Below are positions 13,541-22,593 of a stretch of 64,000 nucleotides of DNA, piece after piece. Position numbers and translations under genes: made by a program. Numbering within the stretch: position 1 is the stretch's first letter; each line of letters begins with the position of its first letter. A model generated the notes under the pieces. The model ran no database searches, was not told where the DNA came from, and saw only the letters and a list, made by a program, of their open reading frames with translations. The DNA is from Steroidobacteraceae bacterium (GTDB lineage: Bacteria > Pseudomonadota > Gammaproteobacteria > Steroidobacterales > Steroidobacteraceae), in contig JANWJS010000045.1 in the NCBI GenBank assembly GCA_025451845.1, positions 1 through 64,000 of the forward strand, in the 5' to 3' direction.

Positions 13541-14581
13541 ATGAACTATGTCAGCGGGCTCGCCGATATTGGCCTCGACGACCGGCCCAATGTGGGCGGC
13601 AAAGGCGGCAGTCTCGGGGAGTTGCTGCGCGCGGGTATCAGGGTGCCACCGGGTTTCGTGGTAAGGACAGCCGCATTCGAGCGTTTCCTCGCGACGGTCG
13701 AGGCCGACTGGCCCGTGCGGACTCGGATCTCGTCGCTGATCGCCCAGGACCTGTCTGCGATCACCCAGTGTTGCGCCGCGGTCCGCGGCCGCTTTGAGGC
13801 GGGCTCACTGCCACAGGAGCTCGAGAGACAGATCGAGCTCGCGTACGCGCAGCTCTGCGGTGCGCAGCGCATGCCCGTCGCGGTGCGCTCTTCGGCGACC
13901 ACGGAGGATGCTGTCGATGCGAGCTTCGCAGGTCTGCAGGACACCTTTTTATGGGTGCAGGACCTGAGCCAGACGTTGCGCAGAGTGCGCCGCTGCTGGG
14001 CAAGCCTGTATTCGGCCGAGTCGGTCAGCTATCGGCGGCAGCGGAACCTGCCGGAGCACGGAGTGGCGATGGCGGTCGTGATCCAAGCCATGGTGGACGC
14101 ACGCGCGGCAGGAGTGATGTTTACACGCAGTCCGACGACTGGCGACCGGTCAGTCATCACCATCGAGGGCGCCTGGGGACTCGGATCGGCCGTCGTGGGT
14201 GGCGAGGTGACCCCTGACCGTTGGGTTCTCGGCAAGATCACGGGTGATATCACCGTTCGGGAGATTTCCGACAAGTGCATTCGCCACGCGCCGGCGGCGG
14301 CCGGCGGCGTCGAGACCGTGCCGGTATCCGAATCTTCCCGCCGGGCCCCGTCATTGAGCGACGAGGAATTGCAAGCGCTGCGCGCCGTCGCGCGCAGAGT
14401 GGAGCGCCACTTCGGCCGTCCTCAGGACATCGAGTGGGCGATCGACCGGGTCAGCGGTGCGGTGCTCATACTGCAGAGTCGGCCGGAGACGGTCTGGTCA
14501 TCGAAGGAATCATCGCCCGCCGCGAACGCGGCCCATAATCCCTTCACTCATGTCATGTCGATCTTTGGGGGGCGGAAGTGA
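13541..14581 (+). CDS. Aryl-phosphate synthase ATP-binding subunit (AcvB/PpsB-like)
   Basis: This 346-residue protein is equivalent to the N-terminal ATP-grasp domain of PEP synthase/PPDK. It has VGGKGGSLGELLRAGIRVP near residue 18, MPVAVRSSATTEDAVDASFAG near 110, GVMFTRSPTTGD, and a C-terminal QDIEWAIDR..LILQSRPETVW block. No phospho-His domain is present, since it sits in the preceding gene; this split is typical of phenylphosphate synthase and AcvAB. It would bind ATP and phosphorylate the His of the partner. Its TGA overlaps the GTG start of the biotin carrier gene. The C-terminal tail after the SRPE motif is short and apparently disordered. Confidence 0.82.
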   Translation: MNYVSGLADIGLDDRPNVGGKGGSLGELLRAGIRVPPGFVVRTAAFERFLATVEADWPVRTRISSLIAQDLSAITQCCAAVRGRFEAGSLPQELERQIELAYAQLCGAQRMPVAVRSSATTEDAVDASFAGLQDTFLWVQDLSQTLRRVRRCWASLYSAESVSYRRQRNLPEHGVAMAVVIQAMVDARAAGVMFTRSPTTGDRSVITIEGAWGLGSAVVGGEVTPDRWVLGKITGDITVREISDKCIRHAPAAAGGVETVPVSESSRRAPSLSDEELQALRAVARRVERHFGRPQDIEWAIDRVSGAVLILQSRPETVWSSKESSPAANAAHNPFTHVMSIFGGRK

Positions 14582-15090
14582 CGCTCACGGCGAAGGATGT
14601 CGCGGAAATCACACGGCTGCTCGAGGAGTCGAATTTCGACGAGCTGATGCTCGAGCTCGATGGGCTCAAATTGACCTTGAGGCGCAATGGATTCGCGGCG
14701 GCCGCCACCTCGTCGAACGCCGAGGGGGGGACCGCGCCTTTCTCGCAGTGCGGCAGGCCGCAGACCGTCTCGGCGGACCAGGGTTTGACGCCAGGTGCCG
14801 CACCGGCGGTTGGCCCGGCCCCTCCCATCGCCGACGGCGCTTCGCACAATATCAGCGCCCCGCTCCTCGGCACCTTTTACCGAGCTCCGAAACCCGGGTC
14901 CCCGCCGTTCATCGAAGTCGGCTCGACCGTGGAGGAAGACACCATCGTCGGCATCATCGAGGTGATGAAGCTGATGAACACCGTCCGCGCGGGCACGCGC
15001 GGCAGGGTAGTGGATATCCTTGCACAGGACGGTGCGCTCGTGGAGTACGGCGAGACATTGATGCGCGTCGGCAAGGCGGCCGCGGCTTGA
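14578..15090 (+). CDS. Biotin carboxyl carrier protein of aroyl carboxylase (AcvC/D/E-type subunit)
   Basis: This 170-residue protein resembles AccB. It has an N-terminal helical region with ELMLELDGLKLTLRR, a Pro/Ala-rich linker around residues 70-90, and a C-terminal biotinyl domain with EVMKLMN, in which Lys131 would be biotinylated. It starts at GTG overlapping the preceding TGA, and its own TGA overlaps the TTG of the biotin carboxylase gene. The context (aryl kinase upstream, carboxylase and transferase downstream) argues for a dedicated carboxylase of a phosphorylated acetophenone rather than acetyl-CoA carboxylase. Confidence 0.85.
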   Translation: MTLTAKDVAEITRLLEESNFDELMLELDGLKLTLRRNGFAAAATSSNAEGGTAPFSQCGRPQTVSADQGLTPGAAPAVGPAPPIADGASHNISAPLLGTFYRAPKPGSPPFIEVGSTVEEDTIVGIIEVMKLMNTVRAGTRGRVVDILAQDGALVEYGETLMRVGKAAAA

Positions 15091-16460
15091 CCATCCATCG
15101 TATCCTGATCGCCAACCGCGGTGAGATCGCGGTCCGCATCATCCGCACGTGCCGCCGTCTAGGCATCCAGACGGTGTTGGCCGCTTCTGAGGTGGACCGC
15201 GACTCGATGCCTGCGAGACTCGCCGATCGGACGCTATGCATTGGGCCCGCACGTTCGCGCGACAGTTATCTCAACGTTGGCGCGATCGTCCAGGCGGCGG
15301 TGGCGGCCCGCGTGGATGCCGTTCATCCAGGCTATGGTTTTCTGTCCGAACGGCCGGCGCTTGCGAAGGCGTGCGCGCAGAACGGTGTCGCCTTCATCGG
15401 TCCGACGGCGCAGCAGATCGAGTCGGTCGGCGACAAGCTGCGCGCCCGTGCGGCGGCGCAGGCCGGCGACATTCCGGTGGTTCCGGGAGCCGCCGTCGGG
15501 TCCACAGCCGAAGCTCTCGCAGTGGCCGCCCGCGTCGGCCTGCCCGTACTGGTCAAAGCAGTCGGGGGCGGCGGGGGAAGGGGAATGAAGCGCGTCGAGC
15601 GGCTCGAGGATTTGCCGTACGCCATCCAGCTGGCGCAGTCCGAGGCGGGCGCCGCTTTTGGCGACGCACGCGTATACCTCGAGCGGTTCGTGACCCGGGG
15701 ACGACACGTCGAGGTGCAGATTCTCGGCGATGGGCGAGGCCAGGTCATTCATCTGGGGGAAAGGGACTGCTCGGTCCAGAGACGCTATCAAAAGGTCATC
15801 GAGGAGACGCCGGCGCCGGGGCTTTCGGATTCCTTGCGGCGCCGCCTTCATGAGGCAGCGGTGCGGTTTGCCGCAAGAATGGCGTATCGAGGCGCAGGAA
15901 CGGTCGAGTTCCTGGTGGATATCGAGCGTGATGCGTTTCATTTCCTGGAGATGAATGCGCGGATCCAGGTCGAGCATCCCATCACCGAGGCGGTCAGCGG
16001 GGTGGATCTGGTGTCGGAGCAGATCGCCATCGCCGCGGGTGAGGGGCTGCGCCTTAGGCAGTCGGATATCCGCCCGCGCGGATGCGCGATCGAATGCCGT
16101 GTGAACGCCGAGGATGTTGCGCATGACTTCCGGCCGAGCCCGGGCCACGTAAGCGCAGTGAGCTGGGCGGTGGGTGAGGGGATCCGCGTGGATACGCACA
16201 TCGAGGCGCGAGCGCGGATCCCACCGTTCTACGACTCCCTGATGGCCAAAATCATCGCGTATGGAACAGAGCGGGACGCGGCGCTCGAGCAGATGTGGCG
16301 CGCCATTGCCGCCACCCGCATAGAGGGCGTGGCCACTAACCTGTCGTTGCACTCGACGGTGCTCGCGGACAGGCAGTTTCAGTTGGGTGGGGTGGACACG
16401 GGATTCCTGGCCCGGTTGCTCGATCGGCCGCCGATCCACGTGGAGGCCCGGCTTGGCTGA
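15087..16460 (+). CDS. Biotin carboxylase subunit of aroyl carboxylase
   Basis: This 457-residue ATP-grasp enzyme is close to AccC in length. It has ILIANRGEIAVRIIR at the N-terminus, VHPGYGFLSE, the Gly-rich ATP loop KAVGGGGGRGMKRV, HVEVQILGD, and FLEMNARIQVEHPITE with the catalytic Arg. It would carboxylate biotin on the carrier encoded just upstream. Translation appears to start at TTG (15087), overlapping the carrier's stop in TTGA; no ATG exists near the conserved N-terminus. The weak start inside a coupled operon may set its level relative to the carrier. Confidence 0.88.
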   Translation: MTIHRILIANRGEIAVRIIRTCRRLGIQTVLAASEVDRDSMPARLADRTLCIGPARSRDSYLNVGAIVQAAVAARVDAVHPGYGFLSERPALAKACAQNGVAFIGPTAQQIESVGDKLRARAAAQAGDIPVVPGAAVGSTAEALAVAARVGLPVLVKAVGGGGGRGMKRVERLEDLPYAIQLAQSEAGAAFGDARVYLERFVTRGRHVEVQILGDGRGQVIHLGERDCSVQRRYQKVIEETPAPGLSDSLRRRLHEAAVRFAARMAYRGAGTVEFLVDIERDAFHFLEMNARIQVEHPITEAVSGVDLVSEQIAIAAGEGLRLRQSDIRPRGCAIECRVNAEDVAHDFRPSPGHVSAVSWAVGEGIRVDTHIEARARIPPFYDSLMAKIIAYGTERDAALEQMWRAIAATRIEGVATNLSLHSTVLADRQFQLGGVDTGFLARLLDRPPIHVEARLG

Positions 16461-17934
16461 GGTGCAACTCATCGAAACGTCGCTTCGCGATGGCAATCAG
16501 TGCGTCTGGGCGGCGTTGGGCGTGGATACCGCCAGGACACTGACCATCGCGCCCGTGATGGACAGGGTGGGATTGAAGGCGATCGATTTCACTACCTCCA
16601 CCCACATGGGAGTGGCCGTGCGCTATAAACGCGAGGACCCGTGGGAGCGTATTCGGCTGATGGCCGCCGCCACACCGCACACCCCGTTGCAGTTCATGTC
16701 CACCGGCTTTCGGTTCATCTCCTGGGAGACGGCGAGCCCCGAATTCATGGCGTTGGCATTTCGCGCGCTCGCGCGCAATGGGATCCGCCGCTTCTGCCTG
16801 GCCGATCCCATGAACGACGTTGATGCGAACACCGCGTGTGCCCGCATGGTGAAGCAGGGAGGCGGCGAATACGTCATCGTGGCTCTCGTCTTCACGATCA
16901 GCCCGATCCATGATGATGCATACTACGCTGGGCGCGCGCGCCTCCTGGCCGACTGCCCCGATGTGGATGCACTCTACATCAAGGACCCGGGTGGCCTGCT
17001 CTCGCCGAAGCGTGCATCGAGCCTGGTTCCGGCGATCAAGTCGTCGATCGGGATGAAGCCGCTCGAGTTGCATTCACACTGCACGATCGGACTCGCGGAG
17101 CATACCTACATGGACGCACCCGACTTAGGGGTGAGCGCCGTGCAATGCGCTTCGGGAGCGGCGGCCGATGGCATCTCCAACCCTCCCTCCGGGCGAATCG
17201 TCGCCAATCTGCGCGCCCTGGGCCACACGGTCGATGTCGACACGGAGGCGCTGGCAGAGGTAGAGGACTACTTTATCCGTCTCGCGCAGGCGGAAGGGCT
17301 GCCGGCCGGCCGCCCGCAAGGGTTCGATGCCGGATACCAGCACCACCAGCTTCCCGGCGGCATGGTGGGCACGATGCGGCGTCACTTGCAGGAAAGCCGG
17401 ATCCCCCATCTCGAGGCCGCGGTCATCGAGGAGCTCGGCAGGGTGCGGCAGGAGCTCGGCTGGCCGATTGTCATGACACCGTTCTCGCAGATCCTGCTCG
17501 CACAGGCTGTCATGAATGTCACGAGCCGCGAGCGTTACTCCGTAGTGCCCGACGAGCTCGTCCGGTATGCGATCGGCCGCTTCGGCAAGCCCACCGTGCC
17601 GATCGAGCCTTGGGTGATGGAGCGGATCGCATCGTTGCCGCGCACTCGCGAGCTCGAGGCGGAGCCGCCGATGGCACCGGTGGAGGCGCTGCGCAACAGG
17701 CTGGGAGAGGGCCTCTCGGATGAGGAATTTCTCCTGCGTGCGACCATGCCGCAGAGCCAGGTGGATGCGATGCGGGCTGCGGGTCCCGCCGCGCGACATT
17801 ACGATCCCTCCAGCCGGCCGGCGATGGAGCTCATCCGCAAGCTGACTTCGCGGCGGGATCTGACTCATGTGTCACTGGAGAAGCCGGGCTTTCGCCTGGT
17901 CTTGCGTCGCTCGCGGTCGAGGGCCGACGCGTGA
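16453..17934 (+). CDS. Carboxyltransferase subunit (HMGL-like, pyruvate carboxylase type)
   Basis: This 493-residue protein has the HMG-CoA-lyase-like carboxyltransferase domain at the N-terminus, with IETSLRDGNQ near residue 7, LYIKDPGGLLSP (the metal-site, probably carbamylated Lys of the PC/OadA family) and LELHSHCTIGLAEH (metal His pair). A PYC_OADA-like segment follows. It would move CO2 from biotin to the methyl group of the phosphorylated acetophenone, giving an aroylacetate. The TTG at 16453 (MAEVQLIETS) is preferred and overlaps the biotin carboxylase gene; the GTG at 16462 is the alternative. Confidence 0.82.
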   Translation: MAEVQLIETSLRDGNQCVWAALGVDTARTLTIAPVMDRVGLKAIDFTTSTHMGVAVRYKREDPWERIRLMAAATPHTPLQFMSTGFRFISWETASPEFMALAFRALARNGIRRFCLADPMNDVDANTACARMVKQGGGEYVIVALVFTISPIHDDAYYAGRARLLADCPDVDALYIKDPGGLLSPKRASSLVPAIKSSIGMKPLELHSHCTIGLAEHTYMDAPDLGVSAVQCASGAAADGISNPPSGRIVANLRALGHTVDVDTEALAEVEDYFIRLAQAEGLPAGRPQGFDAGYQHHQLPGGMVGTMRRHLQESRIPHLEAAVIEELGRVRQELGWPIVMTPFSQILLAQAVMNVTSRERYSVVPDELVRYAIGRFGKPTVPIEPWVMERIASLPRTRELEAEPPMAPVEALRNRLGEGLSDEEFLLRATMPQSQVDAMRAAGPAARHYDPSSRPAMELIRKLTSRRDLTHVSLEKPGFRLVLRRSRSRADA

Positions 17935-18755
17935 GCTCACGCATCGAGGGCTTGATGTTCGACGTTGATGGCACGCTGCTCCTGAGCGATCGCACGCTTG
18001 GCGGGTACGAAGTGCTGCCTGGCGCCAGAGAGGTCCTGACGGCGCTGCACGCGAGAGGCTTTCCCTTCGTCCTGCTGACCAATGGCAGCAAGTATCCGCC
18101 CGCCGATCAGGCCGCGAAGCTGCGCAAATCCGGACTGCCCGTCGCGGACATGCAGATGATCACGCCCTCCAGCGTGGCCGCGGAATACATGTCCCAACAT
18201 GGAATCCGCCGTGTCCTGGTGCTCGGTTGCCGCGGTGTAGGCCATGCGCTCGCGGAGGCAGGCATCGAGACGATCTACACGGGAGAGCCGGGTGCGAAGG
18301 AGGTGGACGCGGTCTACGTGGGTTGGCACCCCGACTGCCGGATGCAGGACATCGAGACCGCCGCGCAGGCGATCTGGGCCGGAGCCAGGCTGTTTTCGGC
18401 TTCGGACGTGCCGTTCTTCGCGACCCGGCAAGGGCGCGCGATCGGGTACAGCTTTGCCATCGTGGCCGCCATCCGCAGGCTGACCCGCGCCCCTGTCACG
18501 GTGATGGGGAAGCCTTCCCTGCATGCGCTGCGCTTCGTCGCGAAGCGCCTCGGTATCGCCATGCGTCATGTGGGGGTTGTCGGCGACGATCCGCTCGTCG
18601 AGATCGTCATGGCCCGCCGCGCAGGAGCGACGGCGCTGGCGGTCACGACGGGTATCACCGGCAAGGACGAATGGCTGCGCCTGCCGCAAGGGCGTAAACC
18701 TCATCGGGTACTCGCCGAGCTCGGCGACGTGTTGGGGTGCCTGCGATGCGTCTAA
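17931..18755 (+). CDS. HAD-superfamily phosphatase (AcvF-like)
   Basis: This 274-residue NagD-type HAD hydrolase has motif I MFDVDGTLLL (Asp11, Asp13), motif II FVLLTNGS, a Lys in VMGKPSLHALRF and motif IV GVVGDDPLVEI. In the acv system a phosphatase removes the phosphate from the carboxylated intermediate, and this gene is the natural candidate. The GTG start overlaps the carboxyltransferase TGA, making it the last gene of the coupled run. Its TAA stop overlaps the stop of the convergent AraC gene by 3 nt. Confidence 0.8.
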   Translation: MSSRIEGLMFDVDGTLLLSDRTLGGYEVLPGAREVLTALHARGFPFVLLTNGSKYPPADQAAKLRKSGLPVADMQMITPSSVAAEYMSQHGIRRVLVLGCRGVGHALAEAGIETIYTGEPGAKEVDAVYVGWHPDCRMQDIETAAQAIWAGARLFSASDVPFFATRQGRAIGYSFAIVAAIRRLTRAPVTVMGKPSLHALRFVAKRLGIAMRHVGVVGDDPLVEIVMARRAGATALAVTTGITGKDEWLRLPQGRKPHRVLAELGDVLGCLRCV

Positions 18756-19711
18756 CGGCTGGCGCCGGCGGCGCGGCGGAAGGCCAACGGCGCAATCCCG
18801 AAGCGCCGCCGGAACCGGCGCGCGAAGTGGCTGGGATCGGTGAAGCCGCAGCGAGCCGCCACTTCGATGACCGGCATAGCCCGCATCCGCGGATCGGCGA
18901 GCAGCTCCCGCGCCCGCTGGAGCCGTGCCAGCATCAGTTCCTCGACGAAGGTCGTGCCGGCAGCGGCAAAGGCGTAGTGCAGGGCTCGCACCGAGACATG
19001 ATGCCCGGCGGCCACCGCGGTGGGAGAGAGATCCGGGTCCGAGAGGCCGCCGCGTATCGCGCGCAGCAGCCGCTGCCGCAGATGTTGACCGCGCACGGAG
19101 TCCTGCGGCTCCGGCCCCAGCGCCAGCGTGAGGAGCGCAGCGATGTGTTCGGCTACTTCACCGCGCGGCAGCGCCAGATGGTCGCAGGAGTCGATCTCGA
19201 GGCTGGCTACGGCCGCGCACAGGGCTCCGCTCCAACCCGAGCCGCCAAAATGCCGCGGCGCCAACTGCTCCGGAGAGCTCACCCGGCGTCTGAGCCACTC
19301 GTCCGAGAGCTGAAGCACGCAGGAGCGTGTCGCTTCCGGACATTCGACCTCGTAGGGCTGCGTGCCATCGAGAAGAATGCACTCCCCGGGACGAAGCGGC
19401 GTGATGCGTCCTGCCTGCCGTATCTCGACCCGACCGGCTCGCATTTGCATCAACAGGAAGCTCGGGCGGGTTCGCCCGATCTTGGCTCGGGTGCGCCGTA
19501 CCCGCTGGGCATCGGCGCAAAGCCAGTTGGCGGTCGCCGGACCGAGCTCCGTCTGATCCAGCCGCGCATGAAAGTGCTCGCGCACCGGGGAGTCGATATC
19601 GAGCTCCAGGAACCGGTCGCACACGGTATCCACCCAATAGGAGAAGGGCCGGTCCGCGGCCTCATCGGTCGACCAGTGGCGAGCCGGCACGGATGGGACT
19701 CGATCCGCCAT
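18752..19711 (-). CDS. AraC-family regulator
   Basis: This is a 319-residue protein with an N-terminal sensor domain of the AraC-binding-like type (SYWVDTVCDRFLELDI, then QLSDEWLRRRV) and a C-terminal double helix-turn-helix (VSVRALHYAFAAAGTTFVEE and IEVAARCGFTDPSHFARRFRRRFGIAPLAFR). It lies between the carboxylase run and the TonB receptor gene and is divergent from the latter, so it probably controls one or both in response to an aromatic ligand. An in-frame ATG at 19738 would add nine residues; neither start has a clear Shine-Dalgarno. Confidence 0.85.
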   Translation of the reverse strand: MADRVPSVPARHWSTDEAADRPFSYWVDTVCDRFLELDIDSPVREHFHARLDQTELGPATANWLCADAQRVRRTRAKIGRTRPSFLLMQMRAGRVEIRQAGRITPLRPGECILLDGTQPYEVECPEATRSCVLQLSDEWLRRRVSSPEQLAPRHFGGSGWSGALCAAVASLEIDSCDHLALPRGEVAEHIAALLTLALGPEPQDSVRGQHLRQRLLRAIRGGLSDPDLSPTAVAAGHHVSVRALHYAFAAAGTTFVEELMLARLQRARELLADPRMRAMPVIEVAARCGFTDPSHFARRFRRRFGIAPLAFRRAAGASR

Positions 19712-19870
19712 GGGGGTGAGCAGGCTACCTGCGCGCATGCTGCCCGGTCGCGGCCCGCAGCGCAACGGGCGCCCTTGCGCTGTCGGTTCATAACGCTTGC
19801 GCTCTGATCTGGGTCGCCGTCGTGGCTCCGGCGCTACGCTTACGAGCACAACCATAAGGGGTGTCAGCGC

Positions 19871-22567
19871 ATGAATCCACAGCAACGAACGCGGCCTGGA
19901 GTAGCCCGGCTGCTCGCTTTGTGCGCCCTGGGTCTGTCCCTATCGTGGGGCCTCGCTGTGGCTGACCAGCCACAGCCGGCCGGGGCCGAGGCGGAGCCGC
20001 AGCTGCAGGAAGTCGTCGTGACCGCCCAGAAGCGCCAGCAGAACATCCAGACCGTTCCTATCGCGATATCCGCCTTCACCAGCCAGCAGCTGCAGCAGCA
20101 GAACGTGACCAGTCTGGCGGCGCTCTCCGCGCAGACACCCGGCGTCACGTTCGATGCCGGGTCGCCGTTCTCCGGCGACAGCTCGGTGCTGTCGGCATCG
20201 ATCCGCGGCATCGGGCAAAGCGACTTTGCAATCAACGTCAACCCCGCGGTGGGGGTGTACCTCGACGGGGTATATGTCGCCCGTACCGTGGGCGCAAACG
20301 TGAATCTGCTGGATGTCGACCGGGTCGAGATTGCAAAGGGCCCACAGGGGACATTGTTCGGCGCCAACACCATAGCCGGCGCGATCAGCATCATCACGCA
20401 CACCCCGGGCGACACGGCGCGGTTCATCGGGGAGGCGACGGGCGGCAGCTTCGATCGGCGCGATCTGGCCTTCACCGCAGACATCCCGATCATCCCGGAC
20501 AAGCTCCTCTCGAGCTTCACGTTCGGCACCCAGAACCAGGACGGCTGGCAATCGGTCATCCCCTACCCGGCCAACTCGCCTTACGCCCAGACGCCGTTCG
20601 TGGTCGATCCCCAGACTGCTTACCCCGAGCCCGGCTTTCAGACCGGGAGCGACTACGGTGGCATGGGTATCACCATGGCGCGGTCCAAGGTACTGTTCCT
20701 CGCCACCGACAAGCTCAAATTCACGTTTACCGGTGACTGGACACACGAGAACCAGACTGCCCTGCCCAATACCGTGGTAGGGACATTCTCCGGGAACTTG
20801 CTCTCGTCCACGTTCTCGAGCCTCTACAACCTGTGCATCAGCAACAATGCCGGCTCGCTCCCGGGCGCAATCGCCACGGCAACCACCGTCCCGGGCATCG
20901 GCCCGATCTTCCCGGCCGGCTCGCCGAACAACGCGCTGTTCGGGGGAGTCTGCTCCCAGCCGCGCGCCCACGTCCCGGGGCTGTCGGTCGGCGCCGCACC
21001 GCTCCTCGGGGCCGGATATGTCGGCGGGCCGCCGGGGCCGTTCAACTACAACAATCATCCGGGAACAGCCTACCTGGGCTCGAGCGATCCACGGATTTAC
21101 CTGAACAACGCCGCAGGCGAAACCGGCAACATCGACACGACGTACGGCGTCGGTCCGGATTACGCGAAGAACGACATATTCGGGTTATCGCTCACCGGCG
21201 AGTACCAGCTCAACGATAATCTGGATCTGAAGTCCATCAGCGGGTATCGGCAGATGCGCTGGCTGATCGGCACCGAGCTGGACGGCACGCCCGAGACGAT
21301 GTTCCAGGTGTCCGATCATCAGCACCAGTTTCAGGTCTCGCAGGAGTTCCAGCTCATCGGCAAGGCGCTCGGCAACAAGCTGAACTACGTGACCGGGCTT
21401 TATTACTTCAAGGAGTCCGGCTACGTGCACGACTACGTGCCGTTCGAGGGAATACTGGAAGTCTATGATGCCTCGAATGACGCGGAGAACGTCAACTACG
21501 CGGCATATTTCCATGCGGACTACAATCCGACCGAGCATTGGGGATTCACACTCGGCGGCCGCTACACGGACGCGCAGGCGTATTTCGTGCCCGGCCAGAG
21601 CGACCTCAACTCCTTCCCGCTCGGATCGGGCGTTTATCCCCTGGCCACCGGCCAGCCGTTTCTGCGCTACTTTCCGGGCACTGGCGACAGTCAGCAGTGG
21701 CACATCTTCGATCCCACAGGTGGAGTCCAGTTTCACGTCAACGACGACATCATGGCGTACGTGAGCTGGAGCAAAGGCTTCATGGCCGGAGGCTGGACCA
21801 CCCGTGTCTCGGGCCCGGAGACCTCGCCCAAGGCTGCCGAGTACGGTCCTGAGACCTCCAAGGCCTGGGAGCTCGGACTCAAGTCCTCCTGGTTCAACAG
21901 GCATCTGATCGTCGATACCGATGTGTTCGACACGGATTTCGATGCCATCCAGCTCAATGTGCAGCACGGCGCATCGCCGACGCTGGTCAATGCCGGCAAC
22001 GCCAAGATCCTGGGCTGGGAGCTGCAGGCCGAATCGTTGGTGGGCGATACGGGCCTGCAGGTGAACGGCTCGGCGGCATTCCTGGATGCCTACTACACCT
22101 ACGTGAATCCCGCGGCCAATCTGCCGGAATTTGGCTTGCCCGACGGCACCACGGTGTGTCCGGGCGGAGCGCAGGCCGGGTGCACCATCAGTCTCGGCGG
22201 CTCGCCGCTCGAGGCCAAGCTGCCGAAGACGCCTCGATGGAAGTTCACCTTCGATCCGGTGTACACGTACACCTTGACCAACCATGCGCAGCTGCGCTTC
22301 ATCCCGGTATTCAGCTACATCGCGAGCATGTTCAACGACTCCTTGAACACCCCGCAGATGTGGCGTCCGGTCACGCGCAATCTGGATGCGTCGCTCCATT
22401 ACGTCTCACCATCCGGGCAGTACGATGCCGCCGTCGGTGGAACCAACCTTACCAACGATCGCTATATCACCTCGGGGCAGCCGAACTACGCCGCTGGCTT
22501 CATAGATGCCTACTACAACCCGCCGCGGGAGTGGTATGTGACGCTGCGTGTGCGGATGGGCGAGTAG
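19871..22567 (+). CDS. TonB-dependent outer-membrane receptor
   Basis: This 898-residue protein has a signal peptide (hydrophobic stretch ARLLALCALGLSLSWGLA, cleavage near AVA-DQ), a TonB-box-like EVVVTAQKR at residues about 45-53, a plug domain with SIRGIGQSD and VEIAKGPQGTLFGANTIAGAI, and a long beta-barrel ending in an aromatic-rich strand (EWYVTLRVRMGE). It would import a substrate across the outer membrane with TonB/ExbB/ExbD energy. Its position between the acv-like run and a CoA ligase suggests a phenolic or lignin oligomer ligand. Such receptors are typical of alpha- and gammaproteobacteria. Confidence 0.92.
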   Translation: MNPQQRTRPGVARLLALCALGLSLSWGLAVADQPQPAGAEAEPQLQEVVVTAQKRQQNIQTVPIAISAFTSQQLQQQNVTSLAALSAQTPGVTFDAGSPFSGDSSVLSASIRGIGQSDFAINVNPAVGVYLDGVYVARTVGANVNLLDVDRVEIAKGPQGTLFGANTIAGAISIITHTPGDTARFIGEATGGSFDRRDLAFTADIPIIPDKLLSSFTFGTQNQDGWQSVIPYPANSPYAQTPFVVDPQTAYPEPGFQTGSDYGGMGITMARSKVLFLATDKLKFTFTGDWTHENQTALPNTVVGTFSGNLLSSTFSSLYNLCISNNAGSLPGAIATATTVPGIGPIFPAGSPNNALFGGVCSQPRAHVPGLSVGAAPLLGAGYVGGPPGPFNYNNHPGTAYLGSSDPRIYLNNAAGETGNIDTTYGVGPDYAKNDIFGLSLTGEYQLNDNLDLKSISGYRQMRWLIGTELDGTPETMFQVSDHQHQFQVSQEFQLIGKALGNKLNYVTGLYYFKESGYVHDYVPFEGILEVYDASNDAENVNYAAYFHADYNPTEHWGFTLGGRYTDAQAYFVPGQSDLNSFPLGSGVYPLATGQPFLRYFPGTGDSQQWHIFDPTGGVQFHVNDDIMAYVSWSKGFMAGGWTTRVSGPETSPKAAEYGPETSKAWELGLKSSWFNRHLIVDTDVFDTDFDAIQLNVQHGASPTLVNAGNAKILGWELQAESLVGDTGLQVNGSAAFLDAYYTYVNPAANLPEFGLPDGTTVCPGGAQAGCTISLGGSPLEAKLPKTPRWKFTFDPVYTYTLTNHAQLRFIPVFSYIASMFNDSLNTPQMWRPVTRNLDASLHYVSPSGQYDAAVGGTNLTNDRYITSGQPNYAAGFIDAYYNPPREWYVTLRVRMGE

Positions 22568-22593
22568 GTCGGCGCAAGGAGGTACGACGATCG

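Noticed and set aside
11716-14581. PEP synthase split by a frameshift.
   Set aside because: Both parts have their own start and stop, the order is reversed relative to PEP synthase (His-domain gene first), and this split is normal for phenylphosphate synthase-type kinases.
14457-15086. Longer N-terminal extension of the biotin carboxylase.
   Set aside because: It would run through the whole carrier gene in another frame; family similarity begins at the TTG at 15087.
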